Assembly (NCBI GenBank): GCA_949289155.1
Contig: CASEMX010000002.1
Location: forward strand, 62,001-126,000
Direction of reading: 5' to 3'
Source: an uncultured Parabacteroides sp.
Lineage (GTDB): Bacteria; Bacteroidota; Bacteroidia; Bacteroidales; Tannerellaceae
Length of the DNA: 64,000 bases
The translations under genes were made by a program, and so were the position numbers. Under the pieces are notes generated by a model. The model did not search any database and was not told the DNA's origin. It was given only the letters and a program-made list of their open reading frames with translations. Position 1 is the first letter of the stretch. Every line of letters begins with the position of its first letter. Shown piece by piece: positions 59,651 through 64,000 of this stretch.

Positions 59651-60014
59651 CTACGATTTGCTCTCTACGCTGTAGAGAAGGTTTCGTAGTAGTACGATTT
59701 GCTCTCTACGCCGTAGAGAAGGTTTCGTAGTAGTACGATTTGCTCTCTACGCCATAGAGAAGGTTTCGTAGTAGTACGATTTGCTCTCTACGCCATAGAG
59801 AAGGTTTCGTAGTAGTACGATTTGCTCTCTACGCTGTAGAGAAGGTTTCGTAGTAGTACGATTTGCTGTCGACGCCGTCGAGAAGGTTTCCAGCGTTGGG
59901 ATTTGCTGTCGACGCCGTCGAGAAGTTTTCCAGCGTTGGGATTTGCTGCCGACGTCGTCGAGAAGGTTTCCAGCGTTGGGATTTGCTCTCTACGTCGTCG
60001 AGAAGGTTTCCCAA
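59651..60014. repeat. Phased palindrome array I (9 units, 41 then 40 bp)
   Basis: Units (ATTTGCT) start at 59656, 59697, 59738, 59779, 59820, 59861, 59901, 59941 and 59981. Units 1-5 carry CTCTACG-C-CGTAGAG or a variant and the second dyad TCGTA-GTAG-TACGA, period 41. From unit 6 the first becomes TCGACG-C-CGTCGA and the second becomes TCCAGCGTTGGGA, period 40. Unit 9 pairs the old left arm CTCTACG with the new right arm CGTCGAG. The array fills the convergent gap between mntH and the DUF1080 gene. Confidence 0.93.
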
Positions 60015-60038
60015 TAATATTATTGATTGAAAAAACAA

Positions 60039-60068
60039 GGCTGCCTCGAAATCACTTCGAGAACAGCC
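60039..60068 (-). terminator. Terminator of the DUF1080 gene
   Basis: GGCTGCCTCGAA pairs with TTCGAGAACAGCC, a stem with an internal mismatch; on the minus strand it is followed by TTGTTTTTT. It lies 45 bp after the DUF1080 stop. Confidence 0.72.
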
Positions 60069-60112
60069 CTTCTGTTTAACTATGAAAAAAGTAAATTTAG
60101 GTACTTGTTGTA

Positions 60113-60898
60113 TTACATTTCGCGAATCCAGATATTGCGGAAGCTGATAGGCTCGCTGGGGTCGCCATGGCTCTGCAGGATAATCGGGCCTGCGCCATGC
60201 TGTTTTACCTGCGGGAAACCGATATATTCAGTCGTTCCGAGTATCGTCGTGTTGTTTTGCAGTACGACGCCGTTCTGGATAACCGTTACGGTCGGATGCG
60301 TACGGTAGCTTCCGTCTTTCTTGAAGGTCGGAGCTTTGTAAATGATGTCATACACATTCCATTCGCCCGGTTTGCGCATTGCGTTTGCCAGCGGAGCCGT
60401 CTGTTTGTACACGCTACCGGTCTGTCCGTTCACATACGTCTTGTTGTTGTAGCAGTCCAATACTTGGATTTCATACATTCCTTGCATGAAAACGCCGCTG
60501 TTTCCGCGAGCTTGGCTTTCACCCGTGATGTTTTCCGGGATTCTCCATTCGATATGCAGCTGGTAATCGGTGAATTTCTGCTTCGTTTGGATATCGCCCT
60601 TCTTCTTGTCCACCGTGAATACGCCGTCTTTGACAATCCATTCAGCCGGACCGCCCTTTACGCTTTCCCATTGCGACAAATCCTTGCCGTCAAACAAAAT
60701 GATAGCATCCGACGGAGCGGTATATCCGCCATCAGGGAGGACACTGCCCGGAGTGACTACCGGCGGAACGGGTTCATAAAATTCGGACATTTCAGGTTTG
60801 ATTCCTGCATAGCCTGTCCACTGAGCGTTAGCACTAACACACATAGCCATTGCACAAGCGGCTACGGCTAATCTTACTGTAATTTTTTTTCTGTTCAT
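60113..60898 (-). CDS. Secreted DUF1080 (3-keto-disaccharide hydrolase-like) protein
   Basis: A 261-residue protein with a signal peptide (LAVAACAMAMCVSANAQ). The DUF1080 concanavalin-like fold is shown by IILFDGKDLSQWESVKGGPA, WIVKDGVFTVDKKKGDIQT, ARGNSGVFMQGMYEIQVLD and PIILQSHGDPSEPISFRNIW. Some family members hydrolyse 3-keto-glycosides, but many have unknown substrates. Single gene with its own promoter; the stop faces mntH across array I. Confidence 0.9.
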   Translation of the reverse strand: MNRKKITVRLAVAACAMAMCVSANAQWTGYAGIKPEMSEFYEPVPPVVTPGSVLPDGGYTAPSDAIILFDGKDLSQWESVKGGPAEWIVKDGVFTVDKKKGDIQTKQKFTDYQLHIEWRIPENITGESQARGNSGVFMQGMYEIQVLDCYNNKTYVNGQTGSVYKQTAPLANAMRKPGEWNVYDIIYKAPTFKKDGSYRTHPTVTVIQNGVVLQNNTTILGTTEYIGFPQVKQHGAGPIILQSHGDPSEPISFRNIWIREM

Positions 60899-60930
60899 GG
60901 TCTTTTGCTTTTATGGTTATAGATTACCCG

Positions 60931-60938
60931 CAAAATTA
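60931..60938 (-). promoter_or_regulatory. -7 box of the DUF1080 gene
   Basis: The minus strand reads TAATTTTG, 32 nt before the ATG at 60898. Confidence 0.62.
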
Positions 60939-60997
60939 GAATCTTTTTACCAAAAAGAAAATATCTTACAGACAAATTTTGCAAACGCTATCCGATT

Positions 60998-61465
60998 TTA
61001 TCGGCTATTGTGGGTGAACAGGCGCTGTTCGGCCAGTTTTTCATACTTTGTGCCCGGCCGTCCGTAATTGCAATAGGGATAAATGCTGATTCCTCCCCTC
61101 GGCGTGAAAATGCCGGTCACTTCGATATACTTCGGGTCCATCAGCCGGATGAGGTCTTTCATGATTTTATTCACGCAATCCTCATGGAAATCCCCGTGGT
61201 TCCGGAAACTGAAGAGGTAAAGCTTCAGGCTCTTGCTCTCTACCATTTTTATATCCGGGATGTAGTCGATATAGATGGTCGCGAAGTCGGGTTGGCCCGT
61301 AATCGGACAGAGGCTGGTGAACTCCGGACAGTTGAAACGCACCCAATAGTCGTTTTCCGGGTGTTTGTTGGTGAAGGCCTCCAATACTTCCGGCGCGTAG
61401 TCCTGCCGATAGACCGTATTGTTCCCTAATAAATGCAGTTCGTGCTCTTCTTTTCTCGTATCCAT
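60998..61465 (-). CDS. queF: NADPH-dependent preQ0 reductase
   Basis: Reduces 7-cyano-7-deazaguanine (preQ0) to preQ1 for queuosine. The 155-residue unimodular form has [16 protein letters not shown], with the catalytic cysteine at about 53, and the QueF motif [21 protein letters not shown]. It starts 3 bp after the queC stop and is co-transcribed with it. The product is used by tgt, encoded at 47-48 kb. Confidence 0.95.
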   Translation of the reverse strand: MDTRKEEHELHLLGNNTVYRQDYAPEVLEAFTNKHPENDYWVRFNCPEFTSLCPITGQPDFATIYIDYIPDIKMVESKSLKLYLFSFRNHGDFHEDCVNKIMKDLIRLMDPKYIEVTGIFTPRGGISIYPYCNYGRPGTKYEKLAEQRLFTHNSR

Positions 61466-61468
61466 TGT

Positions 61469-62137
61469 TCAGTCTTGTTTTTTAGTGGATAAATACTTTT
61501 CCAAACCAGCCCGGCGCAATTTGCAAGCCGGACAATGCCCGCACCCGTCGGCAATGATGCCATTATAGCAGGTCAATGTCTGTGTCCGCACCAAATCGAA
61601 GACGCCAAGCTCGTCAGCCAAAGCCCACACTTCGCTTTTATCTCGGTTCATCAGCGGAGTATGAATCACAAACTGGTCGTCCATCGCCAAGTTCAACGTA
61701 ACATTCAGCGAGCGGATAAAGGTATCCCGGCAATCCGGATAGCCGCTGTAATCGGCTTCCGATACGCCCGTGACGATATGGCGGATACCTTTGCTGCGGG
61801 CAAGGATGGCTACGAAGGTAAGAAACACCATATTCCTGCCCGGCACGAATGTGTTCGGATAACTGTCGGCAGGTTTCTCTTCATCCATTTGGATTGTCCC
61901 GTTTATTAACGAGCAATTCGGGTCCAACTGGCTAATCAGCGAAACATCCAACAAATGAAATGGAACTTGAGCTTCGGCGGCAATTTTGCGCGCTACCTCT
62001 ACTTCTTGGGAATGTTTTTGTCCGTACGTGAAGCAAACCGCTTCGACGTGTGAAAAGTGCTTCTTTGCCCAGAACAGGCAGGTCGTTGAATCCTGACCGC
62101 CGGAGAAGCACACCATTGCAGCATTGTTTTCTTTCAT
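61469..62137 (-). CDS. queC: 7-cyano-7-deazaguanine synthase
   Basis: ATP-dependent conversion of 7-carboxy-7-deazaguanine to preQ0. The 222 residues show the PP-loop [15 protein letters not shown], the region [17 protein letters not shown] and the zinc-binding cysteines [17 protein letters not shown]. First gene of a queC-queF operon. I looked for a preQ1 riboswitch in the 58-nt leader and did not recognise one. queD and queE are not in the window. Confidence 0.96.
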   Translation of the reverse strand: MKENNAAMVCFSGGQDSTTCLFWAKKHFSHVEAVCFTYGQKHSQEVEVARKIAAEAQVPFHLLDVSLISQLDPNCSLINGTIQMDEEKPADSYPNTFVPGRNMVFLTFVAILARSKGIRHIVTGVSEADYSGYPDCRDTFIRSLNVTLNLAMDDQFVIHTPLMNRDKSEVWALADELGVFDLVRTQTLTCYNGIIADGCGHCPACKLRRAGLEKYLSTKKQD

Positions 62138-62201
62138 ATAATTCTTGTTTTTAATACGTGGTTAAGCAAGCACACGGGAAAGACAACCGACTTTCCGGCC
62201 G

Positions 62202-62209
62202 CAAAGATA
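62202..62209 (-). promoter_or_regulatory. -7 box of queC-queF
   Basis: The minus strand reads TATCTTTG, 65 nt before the ATG at 62137. Confidence 0.65.
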
Positions 62210-62396
62210 CATAAATTATATAGGAAAAGATACTGCGCTTTATTGGGATATATCGAAATTTCCTGCGGCTGATTGAGGAAAAGGAACCGTTTTTTGTTAA
62301 AAAATAATCCGTAATAAAAAAAAGTTCCCAAATATTTGTTTTTCTTATAAGTCTGCTCTAACTTAGACAACCGTTAATTATACAATCGAAATAGAG

Positions 62397-62999
62397 ATGG
62401 CAAGGAACAGGAATATATTCAAAATTAAGACAAATCATTTGTCTCCGCGTCCGGGCAGGTTGTTGATAGCAGAGCCTATGTTAGGCGACCATTTCTTCCA
62501 ACGCTCGGTCGTGTTGCTGGTTCAGCATTCAGGCGATATCGGTTCGTTAGGATTTATACTGAATAAAAAGACCGGATTCCTGCTCAACGAAGTCATCCCG
62601 GAGTTAAAAGAGTTGCCGGATATGGATATTTATTTAGGCGGGCCGATGGCTCCGGACCATCTTTTCTTTGTCCATTCTTTAGGCGATTTGATTATTCCCG
62701 ATACGCAGCCCATCAATGAACATCTCTATTTTGGCGGAAACTTTGAAGCTCTGAAGACTTATATCTTGGCGGGCTATGATATTACCGACAAGGTGAAGTT
62801 CTTTATGGGATATGCCGGATGGGATAAGCATCAGTTGAGCCGTGAAATCCAATCTAACTCATGGGCAGTAGGACATTCCGACGATGAATATGTTCTTCGA
62901 AATCATGAAGAGGATGCTTATTGGAAATCATCGGTCAACAAATTGGGCGAAGGGTATAAATTCTGGAAGCATTGCCCTAAAGAACCTTTTTTGAATTAA
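62397..62999 (+). CDS. YqgE/AlgH-family protein
   Basis: A 200-residue cytoplasmic protein of the UPF0301 (YqgE/AlgH) family. The start PRPGRLLIAEPMLGDHFFQRSV is the family hallmark, followed by GFILNKKTG, DIYLGGPMAPDHLFFVHS and FFMGYAGWDKHQLSREI. Its biochemical role is not established. Its 3' end overlaps the convergent GNAT gene by 23 bp. The 259-bp region upstream to queC holds only the queC promoter that I can recognise. Confidence 0.93.
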   Translation: MARNRNIFKIKTNHLSPRPGRLLIAEPMLGDHFFQRSVVLLVQHSGDIGSLGFILNKKTGFLLNEVIPELKELPDMDIYLGGPMAPDHLFFVHSLGDLIIPDTQPINEHLYFGGNFEALKTYILAGYDITDKVKFFMGYAGWDKHQLSREIQSNSWAVGHSDDEYVLRNHEEDAYWKSSVNKLGEGYKFWKHCPKEPFLN

Positions 63000-63513
63000 T
63001 CTTTTGATACAGGGCAATGTCGGCATAGCCCTCGTCTGTCAGTAACCAATCCTTAAATGTCCCTTGTAAAAGATATCCTAATCGGTTGAATAGTTTGATG
63101 CAATATTCATTCTGTACCGGAATGTGTGCATAGAGTTGGTGCAGTTGAAGGAAAGAGAACGCATATTCCTGAAGAATCTGCATGGTCTGCCATCCGAATC
63201 CCTGCTGTTGGAAAGGCATATCAATCAAGAGACCGATAGCCGCTCTCCGATGATGCGGGTCGAAGTCGAACAGGTCCGCCAAACCAATCGGCTGATGGGT
63301 ATCGATACGTTCCACCATAAAACGAACCTGCCGGGTCTCGTAAATATCCCGGTGCGATTCGGCGATATATTCTTTCAGGATAAACCGGGAGAAGGGTGCG
63401 AGGGTACTGCCATAACGCCATAAGTCGGTATTGTTTTCCCAGCGATAGAGAATATCTAAGTCTTCCGGTTCTAAAGCGCGAAGCCGGATGGAGTCATTGC
63501 GTAACAGGGTCAT
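62977..63513 (-). CDS. GNAT-family N-acetyltransferase
   Basis: A 178-residue acetyltransferase of the RimJ/RimL/SpeG-like type. It begins SIRLRALEPEDLDILYRWEN, with the acetyl-CoA loop region around HHRRAAIGLLIDMPFQQQGFG and LHQLYAHIPVQNEYCIKLFN. The acceptor may be a ribosomal protein N-terminus, polyamine or other small molecule. Its ATG overlaps the stop of the upstream GT2 gene (ATGA), and its 3' end overlaps yqgE on the other strand. Confidence 0.9.
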   Translation of the reverse strand: MTLLRNDSIRLRALEPEDLDILYRWENNTDLWRYGSTLAPFSRFILKEYIAESHRDIYETRQVRFMVERIDTHQPIGLADLFDFDPHHRRAAIGLLIDMPFQQQGFGWQTMQILQEYAFSFLQLHQLYAHIPVQNEYCIKLFNRLGYLLQGTFKDWLLTDEGYADIALYQKINSKKVL

Positions 63514-64000
63514 TTTCCGGGAGAGATTAATCGGTTGTTGTTTCTATTATATATATGGTATGTAAGCTTCTTGTTCGGCATAATATCCATCAGGAGGAAC
63601 ATCTGCTCGAATCGGGCATCGGGATAGACAAAGACGATATCGGTGAAGCTTTTCATCTGGTTCTTCCGGCAAATGGCAGCCGTTATGCGCTCTTCGTTCA
63701 AGTCCCATAAGTTGATGTATTCGCTTTTTGGGAATGCCTTTCTTACGCATTGTTTAGCTTCAGCGAACGATTCCTTGTTGCAAATGACAAGCACTCGGCG
63801 GTGTCGAACCGTTTGCTTTTTCCCATTGAACAGGTTGGACAGCGAAGTCAACACCGCTCTGAGGATAACGCCTCCTTTGACTGCCACATAGAATAAAGGC
63901 GATGATTGCGGGTAGTGCTTCCTATAAAAGATAAGCATCGCGCCATAGAAACGTTTCAGGAACCGGTAGGAGAGCTTTTGGGTGCTTTCGCCTTTATAGT
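63510..64000 (-). CDS. GT2-type glycosyltransferase, C-terminal fragment
   Basis: Truncated by the window end: the frame continues upstream beyond the apparent start at 63938, reading STQKLSYRFLKRFYGAMLIF. This is typical of the C-terminal tail of GT2 enzymes with a K-R-x5-S...F...R-Y-Y-G region after the catalytic domain. The last 90 residues (HRRVLVICNKESFAEAKQCV; TDIVFVYPDARFEQMFLLM) look like a small extra Rossmann-like module seen in some Bacteroidales GT2 proteins. The catalytic part lies outside the window. Confidence 0.75.
   Translation of the reverse strand, partial: YKGESTQKLSYRFLKRFYGAMLIFYRKHYPQSSPLFYVAVKGGVILRAVLTSLSNLFNGKKQTVRHRRVLVICNKESFAEAKQCVRKAFPKSEYINLWDLNEERITAAICRKNQMKSFTDIVFVYPDARFEQMFLLMDIMPNKKLTYHIYNRNNNRLISPGK

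Noticed and set aside
14211-60014. CRISPR arrays
   Set aside because: Units follow one another directly with no unique spacers of constant length, and no cas genes are in the window.
62138-62200. preQ1 riboswitch in the queC leader
   Set aside because: The leader has no recognisable preQ1-I, II or III aptamer pattern; only a short weak hairpin.
62134-62370. 78-codon frame upstream of queC
   Set aside because: It spans the queC promoter, overlaps the queC start and has no recognisable domain.

Overview
The window looks like a chromosomal segment of a gut Bacteroidales, most likely a Parabacteroides-type (Tannerellaceae) genome. The protein families point that way: GH84 and GH109 hexosaminidases, a CocE/NonD hydrolase, DUF1080, DUF4494, a GldB-like lipoprotein, a NagB/PIG-L fusion and a RhuM-Fic protein. 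The promoters point the same way: at least sixteen genes or operons have a Bacteroidetes -7 box (TAnnTTTG) just upstream. Genus is an inference; no rRNA or tRNA gene is present to settle it.

Layout. 1-2707 is the end of a surface-polysaccharide locus (LicD-type protein, UDP-GlcNAc 2-epimerase, glycosyltransferase). 2.7-9.6 kb holds a decayed gene, a Crp/Fnr regulator, uvrB, a duplicated sRNA-like or leader-like module, pheS, nth and a membrane-anchored protein. 9.6-14.1 kb is a minus-strand run ending in murB and an MBL hydrolase. 15-17.4 kb is a nitrogen operon (outer-membrane barrel, P-II, AmtB). 17.7-27.7 kb holds a CCA-adding enzyme, a GH109 enzyme, an alpha-glucan trio (debranching enzyme, GT4, GH57) and a NagB-like/PIG-L fusion whose deaminase half looks degenerate. 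28.5-36 kb holds guaA, folK, a nuclease, a beta-helix lipoprotein, a dipeptidase and OmpH. 36-44 kb holds cobQ, GH84, an acyltransferase, a second Crp/Fnr regulator, YggS, DUF4494 and a sugar acetyltransferase. 44.8-50.7 kb holds RhuM-Fic, tgt-lptF and a ferredoxin/DUF362 redox pair. 50.9-59.6 kb holds an ArnT-like transferase, an AAA-DUF4435 ATPase, gldB with a small overlapping gene, an NtrC-type two-component pair and mntH. 60-64 kb holds DUF1080, queF-queC, yqgE, a GNAT enzyme and a truncated GT2. Queuosine synthesis (queC, queF) and insertion (tgt) are both present, 13 kb apart.

The most striking structure is not a gene. Nine intergenic regions are filled by tandem arrays whose units are 40-42 bp (24 bp in one case). 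Each unit carries a short palindrome. The palindrome differs from array to array, but the period stays close to four helical turns. In three arrays (17.4, 37.7 and 59.7 kb) one palindrome is replaced by an unrelated palindrome part-way through with little or no change of register, and in the 44.3 kb array substitutions in one arm are matched in the other. Dyad symmetry and spacing, not primary sequence, therefore appear to be conserved. Open frames crossing these arrays are artefacts. I know of no described Bacteroidales element with this design, but I could not search. A 191-bp MITE-like element with 8-bp flanking direct repeats lies at 27.75 kb.
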